Positions 10,867 through 23,740 are shown, numbered from the stretch's first letter. The stretch is DNA of 64,000 nt from Sycobia sp. Sy_11 (GCA_018907035.1 JACCIC010000002.1:7001001-7065000), one strand, 5' to 3'. Numbers and translations: made by a program. The notes: generated by a model not told the origin, from the letters alone.

Positions 10867-11218
10867 ATGCGCACATTAATTTATGCTGACGTAGCTGTGA
10901 CGTCGCGTTGGCGCGTTAGTGTAGCAGTTGAGCCTGCTGAGGGCGCACGCTCCCAGGCGCTCGAAAATCGTCGAGCCTTTCGTATATGTCATCGGCAATC
11001 TCTCCTTATTATCTCTGATTGAAATCTGAGTAAACTAAACGGAACGATATGCCAGTAAGTCACCAGTAAGTCAAAATACCGTATCTGACCGTTTATTTCC
11101 ACTGATTATGGCAGTTTCATAACAGTTTATGGCATTTACATGGGGAGTATAGAAATACATATTTTCCAAAAGGTTTGAATGGCAGCAATACAAGCGTTCA
11201 CATGTATTAATGTACGTT

Positions 11219-11295
11219 TGTGCGCGTGCGTGTGCGCGCGTGCGTGTGCGTGCGTGTGCGTGCGTGTGCGTGCGTGTGTGAGCGCGTGCGCGCGT
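11219..11295. repeat. GTGCG/GTGT compound microsatellite
   Basis: Alternating TGCG, TGTG and CGCG units, purine-pyrimidine alternating throughout and so able to adopt Z-DNA. The reverse-strand frame across it is a His/Thr/Arg/Ala artefact. Confidence 0.9.
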
Positions 11296-11356
11296 TGATA
11301 TGAGTATCACTTTTACCCGAGGACCTTTACGATACAAATATAATGCATATAATGAG

Positions 11357-11358
<2 letters not shown>

Positions 11359-11411
<53 letters not shown>
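11359..11411. repeat. (TA)n microsatellite
   Basis: About 26 AT units. Confidence 0.95.
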
Positions 11412-11414
<3 letters not shown>

Positions 11415-13634
11415 GAATGTATATACACTCAAATTGAACAAATATATTAAATTTATGGAAAAGCTATTCAATACGAACAATTAAATAGCTTTATCAAAAT
11501 GTGAAATAAATTTATTTGATTTTACCCAACGAGTTGTTAAGAACTAATAAACATTTCTTTGAATTTATTAAACGAAGCACAAAGATTTAAATATTAAATT
11601 TAAATGAATAAATCTTTTAATAAAACTAATTATATGTTATATATCTGTACCACGTAAATATTTTCTTTCACCAATTATACTATACTCTAATATATCAATT
11701 CTGAATAATAATTATATAGAACATAATATAATGGATTCTACCTATACAATTAATACTAAATTATTTATTAAGAAATATATCATTATAATTACTTTTACAC
11801 TGCTAAGCAACATAATCATATTTCGATAAAGGAATGGCTATTTATTAGTTATAGCCGATAGAGAAAACTACAACTTAAACCTATTCTGTTCATTTTTTTA
11901 CCTACAATATACAAGCATCCTTTTTACAACAATATATAAGCATATTGGCTATTTACACTGATTATATTTCAGAGATTTTCAAATACAACTTAAAATCAAA
12001 TTGAAGCGATCAGTCCGAATTAAATATCAATAAAAAATTTTATACGCATGCACGCACGCACGTGCACGCACAAATGTTTAGTTTAAAAAATATTTCTCAA
12101 ATTCTTTTTCGAAAAATTAAAAAAATTAAAAAGTATCTAAATATCATAAATTTACGTAACATACATAAAAATTAAAGAAACTATTTTATACATTAGTTTT
12201 AAAATACAAATATATTAATTTTGAAACATTTCTTAGAATTAATCTATTAATTGTTTTATTATTACATTAGGAACTGTACATTCAATATTTATAAAATTTA
12301 ATGTATCTGAAACATTTTCCGTAAAAGACAAATCATCTCTTTGTGCCACTATTATAAAATATAATGTATGAAATTAAATTGCACCTCTTAGAAGACAATT
12401 GTTATTTTGACGTTAATTTGAATTATCAATACGATATTAAATAAATTCCTTCAGTTTATAGTCTGATACAATAACTTCCTTTACAAGTAACGAGAATTAT
12501 AATTTGGATTGGAAAGAAAATCGAATACAGGTATCGTTGAAAAGTTATAACGTTTTTCATATCAGTATTAATGCTGAGGTTTTTTCTAATTACATGTATC
12601 GAAACAATAGATACATAATGAAATTCAAAATGAACAACAGTTTTATGAGGTTAATGCGCCGCTCTTTAATTTTGAAAAAAAACTATACAGTGTTTGGCTT
12701 AAGAGTACAATTAATAAATGTAATATATTAATTTATTTCTAAGTTGGCTATTTATTTAATCGCGAATGTTGATTGTTTTTAGTGTTTGTACGTCACCTGA
12801 AAATATTATAATTTCTGAGTTATGATAATATAAATTTAACAAATGATTATATAAACATTTAAAAACAATATACATGCCAGCTTTAAAAATGTTATTTTCG
12901 CAGGAATAAGTTTATACATTATGTAATATTGGTTATTTCCACTACTTACGTGCGTATACAATAGTCAAAAGACAAAAATATAGCAAGATCTGTAATTTCA
13001 TTTTTATAATAGACACAAAATATTATTGGAAGTTCAATTTATATATCTATATGAAAATGATAACAAACTGTCTATTTCTGAAAATGATAAGAAGCAAAAT
13101 CGAATCCATTTCATCGATGTAGATATAGAAAGTGAGGTTTATCCACACGTCTAATTTGCTCGAAAATCCACCTCTTATTCTCTCTCTCTCTCCCCCTCCC
13201 ACTACTACAATAGTTAGCTGCTCTTTGGCATCTCGCCCCATCGACTTCCCCACGTGATCGTTGGGTCACTCTTGGGCCCGCCCACGAACCTTTTTCCGTT
13301 ACCACTGCCTACTGCTCACCGGACATTTCTCGCTGTACGACGAACCGAAACGTAGGCGAACGAAAAGCTGTTCCGCCCCTCCCCCCTTTCTGGCGACTGC
13401 ACAGCTGTACGAGGCCTTCACCGCGCCGCTATAGGACCGATTTATGCACTCTTCGATCGATCTAAGATCAGTTCGACCGAGGCACTCGAGTGAGTACCAC
13501 GTTCATCTTTCCTATAAATTTTCTCAAGATTATTCCAGCAAATTGGTCGGTGATCACATTTGGCTGTTTAAAAAAAAGAAGAGAGCATCTCGTTACATTG
13601 ACATAAATAGTGTCTGATTTTGATTATTCCGAAA

Positions 13635-14084
13635 ATGGCCCCGCCGAATGAAGAGCACAGGGACTCCGTACTAATATACTGCAAGGACGTGCAATGTTAC
13701 CTGCCGAAATTCATCAAGGACGATCCCGAGCTCTGGTTCAGCATCTGTGATGGGCTGTTCGCCGCGACCAATATTGCGGGCGAGAAAAATAAATTCGCCC
13801 TCGCTGTGCGCGCCCTCGGCCTCGAGCAGTGGCGCCAGGTCGCCGACCTGATAAAAGCCCCGTCGGCGACGCCGTATGCCGATCTGAGAAATCGGCTCGT
13901 AGAGATGGTAGGGACTTCACGGCTCGAGTCTTAGTACAAGCCTCTCCTCGAGCGCGAGGTGCTCGGCGAGCGCCGACCAACGGAGCTGCTGGAACAGCTC
14001 AGACAAAAATTTGCGAGGGCAATCTCCCGGACGAGCAGCTGCGCTAAAGTCCAGCTTGAAAAGTTCTAAAAAGAAGTAAAAAGT
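13635..14084 (+). pseudogene. gag-like gene copy, disabled
   Basis: From the ATG at 13635 (CCGAAAATGG), 99 codons read the N-terminal gag-like block, including CYLPKFIKDDPELWF, LEQWRQVADLI and the RLES segment, close to the 5907 gene. A TAG at 13932-13934 stands where that paralogue has a GAG codon. Downstream, the same frame continues with a recognisable YKPLLEREVLGERRPTELL, then the frame is lost in an AAAAATTT string near 14008; a different frame gives GNLPDEQLR, and after about 14045 the LRPxWLxKLP block is only faintly traceable and riddled with stops. The C-terminal region is missing. GTGAGT at 13490 and an AG at 13609-13610 could bound a former 5' UTR intron. It could be expressed only as a truncated N-terminal fragment. 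Confidence 0.8.
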
Positions 14085-15177
14085 ATCAGATTTCATCGAG
14101 CACGAATCTCAACGTCGGCGTTTTTCATTTCTTAACAATTCTCGGTTGCAGAAAGTTATAATTGTTGTATTATTAGTCATAAGTAATGATATAATAAGTA
14201 ATTATTTCTATACATAGCGATCGACTTCTGAGCCACCTTTCTTAAAACTATATTACTTAAAATGTCACGCCGATATTATATCGATATATCTATTAAAGAA
14301 TGATCACATTTTATTCTCTACTACTACACATTACACATATATTATGTATACTTTATTATGATTTTTATAGTTGTATACGAAACGTTCGCGCCGTTGTATT
14401 CGGGGTATTTTTTCATCAAAATCTTGTATGTGAACTATAATAAAAAAGTTTAAAAATAATAAATCATGTATTTGAAAACGTTTTCACAACTGATCTGAAA
14501 TTATAATAAATAACAATTACAAATATTCGATAGCTGTATCAACTTTAAACAATTATTATCAGGTAAGTTTATATTTGTTTTGTTCAAATTTGGTTCATCA
14601 ATAATTTACTTTTATATTAATCTTCGTTTAAAAATTTAAATGAATATCAACGAATTTACGGATTTTCCATTATAAAATGTTTTGAAAAAAATACACTTTT
14701 AGATTCAAATTAGATTTGTTCTAATTTATGTCCTATTCTTATTTATAATCTAACAAATTCGATCAGCTTTAGTAATGCCAAAATTCACGTTATAACTTTA
14801 ATTTCGATTGGTTAAATTTGCAGAAATTAATAATTAGCTTTTATATTTTTTGGTTAAAGGTATTTAAAAATATTATTTATTAGGTTCATTTAAAATTTTT
14901 TAAGAAAATAGATTATCTGTTACATTCCGAATTAAAAGCTATATTTTGTCTTTGTTGTGATATTAATATATTTTCTCTATATTTTATTTTACCATTTTAT
15001 TATGTAACAGATTAGATTTTACAAAATAACTTTTTAAATCTGCAATGTGAATTATCTACATTGCGTTTTATTGATTTTAATTGAATTTAATTCTGAAAAA
15101 CGATTCGAGTTTACAACGAATGTTTCCGTGTGAAATTTAAAATCTTAAAAACGGTTTATCTGTATTTAGATGTATTG

Positions 15178-15178
<1 letters not shown>

Positions 15179-15250
<72 letters not shown>

Positions 15251-15273
15251 TGTATGTATATATACACACACAC
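15179..15273. repeat. compound (TA)n-(TATG)n-(CA)n microsatellite
   Basis: TA units to about 15222, then about nine TATG units to 15258, then TA and a short CA run. Frames on both strands through it are artefacts. Confidence 0.95.
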
Positions 15274-16028
15274 AGCAACTACTATGGCATAATTTTACAA
15301 ATTCAATATGTAGCTTGCGATTCAAGCCAAAAAAATCTCGTAAAAAATATGAATACACAGATGCAAGTATGCAACTTGATATACATTAATAAAAATTTCA
15401 TTACGAAGTTATTCGATAAATTGCAGTTATTTTATTTATTAATACAGCGCAATTAACATTGTTAATCTTTTTTTGAAGGGTTTCTCTTCTAAAGTATAAT
15501 GAATCTTAAATTTAATGTTTAAATTTATTTTATTACAAATGGCTATATAGAATTTAAAATTCAATACTAAGTTTAATTCAATCAACGATATAAGGTTTGT
15601 AATATTATATAGAAAAAAAATTGAAGAAAACACGAGGATTAAAAATTAAAGATAAAATTTTTCGATTTTAGGAAAATTTTGTAAATACTAAAGAATGTTA
15701 TATACTTTTTTAACTCGTTTAACTAATTTAATTAATTCTTTTTTAATTATATAACCATTCAAGACGGAATTCTTTTTTTGAATCAATGAATTTTTCAATT
15801 CGTCCTTCGGCCCACTTGAGGATTTACATTTATCTAACTTGCGTCGCTTATAGTATATTTAGAAACTGTCAAATTCGTAATGAGGCGAATCCCTTTCTTG
15901 CCAATCTAAAAGTTTGTGCATTATTTACAAAAAAGTTATATTCTATACTAAAAATTGAAATTAATATTTTATTCCTGTGAATGTTTTTTTCAGACCGATT
16001 TCGGTCCATTTCAACTTTACATATAATC

Positions 16029-16056
16029 CGTACATTGAGTTTCTACTCAATGTACG
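16029..16056. repeat. perfect 12-bp hairpin
   Basis: CGTACATTGAGT and ACTCAATGTACG flank a TTCT loop. There is no T-run or gene end next to it. Confidence 0.7.
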
Positions 16057-17269
16057 CAAGCGGTAGTTAGTACATAGGTTGTGTAAGTTGATATGTACAT
16101 ACATACGTGGTACATATTTTAGTGTTACAATTTTAGTTTTACTTTTATCATGTGATAATTGAGAGTAAAAAATTAAATTTTTAAATTACAATTGTTGAGA
16201 AAACTTAAAATATATTGACAAACTTGTAGATCTGGCTTTTCTATTAACAATTCTACGTTCATTGGGAGACAGTATTTTAATTTAAATGGGTTGTTCGGAA
16301 AGGTTTTCCGATGTTTTTCATGAATTTTACATTGCCATAGATAATACATTCCTGTACATGTATTGCAATTCATAAAAATATAATTTCTTATCGGATTAAT
16401 TCAGTAATTTTAGAATTTTAAGACCGACGATAGCTCGAGTGCATACGAATAAAGAGCAGTAGATTCTAAATACTTTTATAATTAGCAAAAGGCCATTGGT
16501 TACTCCAGTAAATAGCGGCTTCAGATAATACGTTAGAATAAAACTTGTTCCATAAATTCGTATAGCACATGTATTATAGGTTTAAAGAGGTAGACTATAT
16601 TTTTAGTTGGCATGATCACCGACCGCTGCGCTATACTACTAACTCTGCTGCTACACATGCCGCGGTACTAGTTGAGTATAACTTTTTAAAGAACAGCTAT
16701 CATGAATCAAAGAAAACAACAAGCATTTCAACTTTTACTCAATTTTACATGTGCACAAGTAATTTTTCAACCAATCATAACATTCGAATGCAAAGGCCGA
16801 TTTTTTTTTTTTAAATATTTTTCATTTTCTGTATGATTCCACATTTAATACATATACTTTAGTCATCTGCTCAACACAACCTTTAAGCCAAGCTGCTCTC
16901 CCCTCCCGCTATTTTGCCGCCGCTGATTACTCGTGTCCACAAATGATTTCACAATGAATATAAAGCAATAAAAAAAGACCAAAATAGAAGTCAAAAGATA
17001 AAGAGTATTCGGATTTGAAAACAGAAAAAAATTCAATATCAAGATAATATAAAGTTAAAATATTTTTAAAATTGTAAAAATAATCTCATCAACCAATATA
17101 ATATGTAATGCTTGATTAATGAATAAATCTTCACCATACTGTAATGATAAAACATGCGCGCACGTGTGTGTGTGTGTGATGATGGAAGCCTCAGGTTTGT
17201 TTTTTGTCAAACGTTTGACTCGTCGACACTAAAAAGTTTTCTCCCTCCTCTCCTGCATAGTCCTTTTTT

Positions 17270-17988
17270 TTTACAACGGATATTGGAATTAGTGATCGTG
17301 ATGTTATAACTGCCAAGATGGCGCTCAGAGTAGGGCGATTTCTCAAAAATAAAATGCATAAATGTAAAATAAAGGTATCCAACTCAATAAACCTTTGTGT
17401 CGTAATTTAATCGAAGTCGCAACGTGTTTCAATCGCAGATTATACGATATTTTGTGGCAAGAGAAGTGCTGAAGATGATTGTATACATTTTCAAGCTTTA
17501 TGCTTACAAACCTCTAATTTTCGAAATATTCCTCATGAAATTTCGGGCACGATTTTTAATACAGGCAAAATTTCAGACATAATTTAAACAAACAATGTTT
17601 GTTTTTCATTCAAAAACTGTCGTTAATTTTCTGTGATATATCTTCACTAATCTCTACAGAATATATACTTTTTGCTTTCTTCATCTAAAAATGGTCATGA
17701 CTGAACAATCGACTTGACTCATATTTTTCAATTGATTTTCGGTGAGGTACTTTCTATAAACGCTTGGCATCTGTAAATACTATATACTCTAGTTTTAAAA
17801 CATTAATTCGAAGGTGTCGAATTCATAAATAAACAAATATCGTTGATAGAACCTTTATTTTATATTTATACGCTGTTTAATTATTAAAAAACAATTAGGC
17901 ACCCTGTTTACCTATTTGTAAATTACCCCACTCTGAGCGCCATCTTTGCTGTTATGACGTCACGACCAACGCTCCCAATAGTACAAAT
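17270..17988. mobile_element. MITE-like element with long inverted ends, directly upstream of the 18273 gene
   Basis: The sequence around 17273-17345 (containing AAGATGGCGCTCAGAGT) is repeated inverted at about 17925-17988 (ACTCTGAGCGCCATCTTTGC). Similarity extends outward (GATCGTGATGTTATAA against GGTCGTGACGTCATAA) and, more weakly, inward (TAAATGTAAAATAAAGGT against TAAATATAAAATAAAGGT). The interior is AT-rich with no transposase. The right end sits next to a TA tract at 17999-18039, about 285 bases before the ATG of the gag-like gene. Confidence 0.7.
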
Positions 17989-17996
17989 TTACATTA

Positions 17997-17998
<2 letters not shown>

Positions 17999-18039
<41 letters not shown>
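17999..18039. repeat. (TA)n microsatellite
   Basis: About 20 units between the MITE-like element and the GC-rich upstream region of the 18273 gene. Confidence 0.9.
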
Positions 18040-18042
<3 letters not shown>

Positions 18043-18225
18043 TCGCGTCGATATAATTTTTCTTGACGCGCGAGCACGGGCGGCTGATTTCCGAAGAGTC
18101 CAGCCGCAGTTCGATCGACAGCCAAAAGCAGAGACAACGGTCGACGGCAGTTTGGCCGGAACGTTCAAGCGTGCAGGAAGGATCGAGTCGCGCTCCCCTG
18201 CAACTGAGGCATTTCCTCGTCTGTT

Positions 18226-18232
18226 TATAAAA
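18226..18232 (+). promoter_or_regulatory. possible TATA box of the 18273 gene
   Basis: TATAAAA, 47 bases upstream of the ATG, after a GC-rich stretch (18040-18220). This would leave only a very short 5' leader, so a start further upstream in the GC-rich stretch is equally possible. Confidence 0.3.
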
Positions 18233-18272
18233 ACAAACCTAAGAAGGCTAAATTTCGTAAGATCGATACAGT

Positions 18273-18884
18273 ATGACTCACGAGTGGTGTGGAATCAAGC
18301 TGAAATTGCCCAAATTTTACGAAAAGGATCCGGAGACCTGGTTCTTTATTTGCGAAAGGCTCTTCCGAACCGCCCGCGTCACCGAGGACGCAGACAAGTT
18401 CAGCCATGCGATCTGCGCAATGGGCCCGAGCGAATGGAGCTACACCACCAGTATCATCAGCGATTTGACACGGGCCAACCCCTATCAGGACCTGAAGAGG
18501 CAGGTCCTCAAACGCCACGAGTTCCTCGACCGTAAAATCAAGTTTAAGACGATCCTCGAGCACGAGGAGCTCGGCGAGCGCAGCCCCTCGGATTTTCTTC
18601 AGCACCTGCGCGATCTCGGCGAGCAGCAGCTTCCAGACGAGTTTCTGCGACCCCTGTGGCTGGAGAAGCTACCGAGGTTCGTGCAGGTGGCGATGGGCCC
18701 GCACAAGGACGTGCCGATAGACAGGATGGCGAGCCTCGCCGACACCCTGATAAACGTCAATGATGCCAGGGCGCCGAGGCGCAAGTCCTGCCCCGTCCAG
18801 GAACGGTTATTAATTCAATTGGCGGTGATACGCGGGGAACTGAGGGCGCTGAACAGTACCAGGTCGACGGATGCCCAGCGTTAA
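18273..18884 (+). CDS. gag-like (Ty3/gypsy capsid-type) protein, intact, short gag-only gene
   Basis: One uninterrupted frame of 203 codons with the same block order as the 5907 gene: LKLPKF..KDPETWFFIC at residues 10-27; AICAMGPSEW at 46-55; LEHEELGERSPSDFLQHLRD at 95-114; LPDEFLRPLWLEKLPRFV at 120-137; IDRMASLADTL near 149-159; and a C-terminal helix VQERLLIQLAVIRGELRAL at 175-193 that matches the one in the paralogue. It lacks the paralogue's N-terminal extension, the insert after the middle block and the acidic tail. It resembles transposon gag (LEEEELGDRxPSxFLRHLRxL type) more than the 5907 gene does in the middle block. No zinc knuckle, pol or LTR is seen. The start was chosen as the only in-frame ATG before the domain. 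A particle-forming or RNA-binding role is inference only. GC-rich coding sequence; probably intronless. Confidence 0.82.
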   Translation: MTHEWCGIKLKLPKFYEKDPETWFFICERLFRTARVTEDADKFSHAICAMGPSEWSYTTSIISDLTRANPYQDLKRQVLKRHEFLDRKIKFKTILEHEELGERSPSDFLQHLRDLGEQQLPDEFLRPLWLEKLPRFVQVAMGPHKDVPIDRMASLADTLINVNDARAPRRKSCPVQERLLIQLAVIRGELRALNSTRSTDAQR

Positions 18885-21800
18885 ATCCTTATCATGTATT
18901 TTATGCGTATGAATTTCATTTTTATTATGTGCTTCGAAATTTTTTTCGAATTTTTGTAATCGTTAAATAACATTCTGTTAACGGGCACTGTCGTATATTT
19001 TTACGGATGTTTCATAGTTATGCTATAATAAAAACATTGATATGTATAAAGGAAATAAAAGAGATTAAAGTAAATTTCTTTGAGAACAATACATTTATTA
19101 AAAATTCACTCAGGTTTTTCAATTTCTTATTTCACCATTTTAGAGAACTGTATATGATATACATTTTTATTTTTATGCTTCGTAAATTTGTATCTCAAAA
19201 ACAATATATAAAAATAAATAACGTTAATTAACATTATTTGTAAAAAATATTTTTCTATTTATGGCGGAAAGTGAAAAAAGTAGAAAAACATGCCAACAAT
19301 AAAAATACCCTAGTGCAAATTTAACTATGCTTGACTTCGAATAATTATACTTCATTGTAATTTTCTATTTATATATTTAAAACAATTCGTTCGCTTATAG
19401 TTGTTTCTTAAATTCATATATTTCACGCAATATAATTTTTGAATACTATTATTGAATAAATAATAGTATTTATCGTTTTCTCTATCGCATCCTGTCCGAA
19501 TTCATCTAATAGCGTAAGATAATTAATCAACATCGCAAAAGGTAAGGAAAATTAGCAGTGATTTTTTTTTATCTCGAACGAAGCTCTGCGGTGCGTCCGA
19601 TCCCTTCTCAGCCGGAGGCTCTTCCGAGCGTCATTACGTGTTTACCCTTATTTTCTTCAATAAATGTTGCAGCTAGTTATTTTACCGTTCTTACGTACCC
19701 CTAAAAATTTTAACGATTCAGTTGGATAATTTTAACGAGCCGTCTCTTTGTCATAACGTCTCGGGCGCTTGCGACGCGGCAGCAAAGCACTCCGCCGTTC
19801 GGAACACGAGCGCACTGATGATTGCGATGTGATGTGATGCGGCACGCGGCCACGAAGGATCGGTCTTGTTAATTTCAAATTGATCCCAAACAGAAAGTTG
19901 CCGTATTATTGCCGTCCAAACATAAAGCAGTTTTATAAACGAGTAAGAAGCGTTTCGTTATCCGTATTCATATGTTTGGTAAGACCGTGTAATTACAGAC
20001 GAACTTTCGGTGCTTTTTGCTTTTTAAAAAAGTCAGTATATCATCCATGCTCTTTTTATTGGTTAATCGACAGATTCGTATTTATATAAACAGTGATATA
20101 TACTTCGTTTTTGTACTGAGTGCATGTCGGTAACTCGATTGAGAGCCTCTTTAATTGATAAGAATGTATATACATCATTTCAAACTTCGCAATCATTAAA
20201 ATGATATTAATGAGAACTAACTGACAAGCAAATTTCTTGGAAAATTTCTTGAACAATTATTAAATTGTTTTAAACCTAACTTTAACAAATACGATTGTAT
20301 TGTGGATTTTTTTTGTCTCATATTATGGCTTGTATGTGGTGTTTTTAACGACTTTGCTTTTTATGAGTATTAGTTTAATATATTATGAAGAAAAAAAACA
20401 TTCGGATATTATCGAGGAGTCATTATAAACAATTTCGTATAAATATTTATATATTATATAATCGAATTTTATACATTTACTGCAAATATTCATATAAATA
20501 ATAGGTAAAAATTTTTTCATCAAAATCCTAAAATAGTCCTTCCTTAATTTTATATCGGGAAGCTGTAAAAAATCAGACGATTTTAAAGTATCGAGTCATT
20601 TTCATGAAATTTGTGCAATTATTGTAAAAGAATGGTCCATATAGAGTTTTTGACGACGATATTTTAATCACACTGTATTATATAAAATTAACTTAAAATA
20701 ACAAAATTTCCTGATTTCAATATATATGTATCGGACAGTTTAAATATTAAAATCATATATAGAAACTGTATGTAAAATTTTTGCAAATTAAGGAAACCTT
20801 TAGAAGAAGCAAACTGACAACACAAATAAATGAGTATAAACAAAAATGTACGCGTCGCGAAAATGTGCGATATAATTTCTCTTGACAAAGTTAAAGTGAA
20901 AAATTTTAAATTAAATGTCTCCTATTAAATATTTCTTATCGATATCTGTCATTAATTATATCTTTATTTGATTCACAGAAAGTATAGTGGCTTCATACTA
21001 CAGAAAATTAAAAAATTATTTTGAATATTTTATTTTCAACTGCATTTATAAATACATTTTCACTATTTCAGTCAGATGTATATTAGTATATATAAAATAT
21101 TATTGAAGATTTTAATAACACGTTATCAAATTATATTTTCATAGTACTGTATTCCCACGTTATAAATGAGTGCATCGACATACTTTTAATAAGTAACTTT
21201 TTTATTGAATAATAATAAATAATAATTTCGGAACGTACACGAATTGGTACTCATACATATTTACATATACTTGAGTATGTAAACATTTATTTCAATTCTT
21301 TATTTTGCCTAAATTAAAAATAATTGATTATAATCCTGAAATGACATTTTATTACCATCTTAGGCTATAACTTTTTTTTTAAGAATGAAAAATATTTACG
21401 TGGAATCTAAATGAGAAAAAATATCATTTATATAAATACAATAAATTATAGAGACGAGCTTTGAAATAATTAGAATGTTCAATACATCATACTTACTTTA
21501 TTTTATACTTTTGTATAAAGTAATCTTAAATTTACTATACGTCAATTCGAACGGTAAAAAATATATAAGTGTATAGATGTAAACGCAAACGATTGCAAAA
21601 GGGAGACTTAATTCGTAACAATATTATAACTTTTCTAACTAACAAGGGGAGTCCAAATTCACCGGGGTATCTATTGATTCCACTTTATTCAAATATATTA
21701 ACTGTATAACAAAAGAAGATGAGTACCTTACCTTCTGTTTTGCGTAATTAATCTATATTCAATTTATATTTTTTTCTTATATAAACATACAAATCCATGG

Positions 21801-23740
21801 TTCTTGCTTGATTAAATTAAAATATAGATTCTGCTTTGCACTAATCATTATTCTTAATCGAAAAATTCTATTGATCATTCGTCTAAAAATTAAACTTTTT
21901 ATTTATATTTACGGGCAATGAAAGATTCAATAATTTCTAACCTAACAGACTTTTTTGTTCGTTAATCGTACTATTTGAAATAAAAAAACAACCATTCAAA
22001 AAGAAATTAAAAAAAATCATCAATAGTATTGTTAACAAAGGACAACCTTACTATCCCCACCACTAAATAGACCGAGTTTTCTATCTGGTTGTCCATATGA
22101 CTGTAGTCTCCCTTTGTTAATGTAGTTGAGAAAGTACGTGGATCAAGTATGATTTATTATGGAGGATTAAGGGATGACTTCTATTATTTATTGATTTTTG
22201 ATATTTTAATAGATCTCGTAGTGGATTCAAAATTCAAATGAAAGTTAAATATAAAAAATATGTATTTCAAGTATTCTTTATAAGTTATTATTTCCCGTCA
22301 CTCTTAACGTATATTTTTATTAATTTTTTAGAAGCAAGATAAATTTTTAATTTTTACCAAAGAACAAAGAGGATTTTGATAGGCATGTTACCTCGGTTTG
22401 AACAGTTTTACACATATATATTATATATAGTCCTGGCGTTGGGTTGGATATACTTCAGGCAATTTTCAACAATATGTCCCCGGATTGAACAAAGATAGTT
22501 AAATAAATGAAAGTTAAATTGAAATTTTTTAATTAAATTTTTTATTAAAAACTGAATTTTACTAATAGTTATATAAATAGTTATAAAATTCTATTGCTTA
22601 TTATTGATCACAATAACCTTTGTAAATAATGGTTAGAATCTTATATTGTTATAAAAATTTTTCGAATTTATTGAATTCAGATGCATTTGTTCGATATTTA
22701 TTTATTTTTCTGTTATATAAATACGATTATATTTTCAAATATTTGTACCGGTATAATTTAAGAGATACCAATTAAATTTTTATAAGATTTATTATTATAA
22801 AAATAAAATTACTATTGATTCAATACTAATGAAATTATACCATATAATATTTCAAATAAGAGTATTAAAGAATGTATATTATTTTATTGTTATTTATTAA
22901 TATAAAATTTATTAAATTTTTTTCTATTTTATATTGTAATAATAATATATTAGTTTGATCAAGCGCACATCTAAATGCTATAGTTATTTTTTAAAACAAT
23001 AATCAATGAAATCAACCGTCTGTATAGCTGTTGATACGTGACTCCGTGTGCCTCGCTAAGTAGAGACGAACTGGCGGATTTGAATGGAATTAAGAATCGA
23101 ACCGGTGATCTCTGTCTTCAGCCTCGATTTATTGTGTACGAGTGGAAAATTTTCATAACGTTTTCATAATTCTCAATTGACTCAATAAATTACAAATTTC
23201 TGTGAACAGAAAAACGGAAAAGTGGTTGTAATTAGTGACTTCAAAAACAGTTGTTAACTAACTGTTGTTAATATCAAAAGCACAATTAAAGTATTTTAAA
23301 TAAATTATTTGTTAAAAAGTTAATTATTTTATTTAATATTCAACAACTGTCATATATTATAAAAATATTATAAGTATATATAATAATTTAAATATATATA
23401 TGTCTTTTAGTAATAACACTATTGTTAACAATAATATTATTTAGAAAATATAATATTTAAAAATATTTGCTAAAGTGTATAGAAATTTGTAGAAAGACTT
23501 ATATAAATGATTAATAATTATTTTTTTTAATAATGTTTATAATAATCATATTAACAATAGTATTTATAATAATAATAATAATATCTATTAATTACAATAT
23601 TAATAATTATTAATGTGAATTAATTAGCTTTTAATAGAGGACACGGGATGAAATATTTAGCAGATGCGCACATAGCATGCTCAAAATTAAGGAGTTATTT
23701 CTGGCAGTTTTATTACATTAATAAGTTTCAAGCTTCGCCC
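18885..23740. other. 3' flank of the 18273 gene and AT-rich spacer, no gene seen
   Basis: AATAAA at 19027-19032 follows the stop. A mildly GC-richer patch lies at about 19560-19860 without a recognisable gene. The remainder is AT-rich. An RNA polymerase III B-box-like string near 23097-23107 on the reverse strand lacks a matching A box, so I do not call a tRNA. Confidence 0.55.
19027..19032 (+). promoter_or_regulatory. candidate polyadenylation signal of the 18273 gene
   Basis: AATAAA, about 143 bases after the stop codon, the first canonical hexamer downstream. Confidence 0.5.

Larger units (their letters stand above)
10867..13634. other. spacer with a GC-rich patch, microsatellites and a GC-rich upstream region
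   Basis: A GC-rich patch at about 10880-10990 has no recognisable gene. A GTGCG/GC repeat lies at 11219-11295 and a TA tract at 11359-11411. From 11.4 to 13.1 kb it is AT-rich with nothing recognised. At about 13170-13500 a GC-rich block with CT-rich strings precedes the 13635 pseudogene and contains a strong 5' splice-like GTGAGT at 13490, so it may have been a promoter and first non-coding exon. Confidence 0.5.
14085..17269. other. AT-rich spacer, nothing recognised
   Basis: No supported gene. It contains AATAAA hexamers (for example 14439-14444), a TA-TATG-CA compound repeat at 15179-15273 and a perfect hairpin at 16029-16056. Short frames here are AT-rich and have no motif. Confidence 0.6.

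Noticed and set aside
17954..18535. 193-codon open frame overlapping the 18273 gag-like gene
   Set aside because: It starts in low-complexity TA sequence and runs in another frame across the true gene; no motif in it.
21640..22130. Similar AACAAAGG / CCTTTGTT strings as ends of an element
   Set aside because: Only about 8-12 bases match and the interiors show no further pairing; chance is likely in this composition.
23090..23165. GGTTCGATTC-like B box on the reverse strand, possible tRNA
   Set aside because: No matching A box or cloverleaf-compatible stems at the right spacing.
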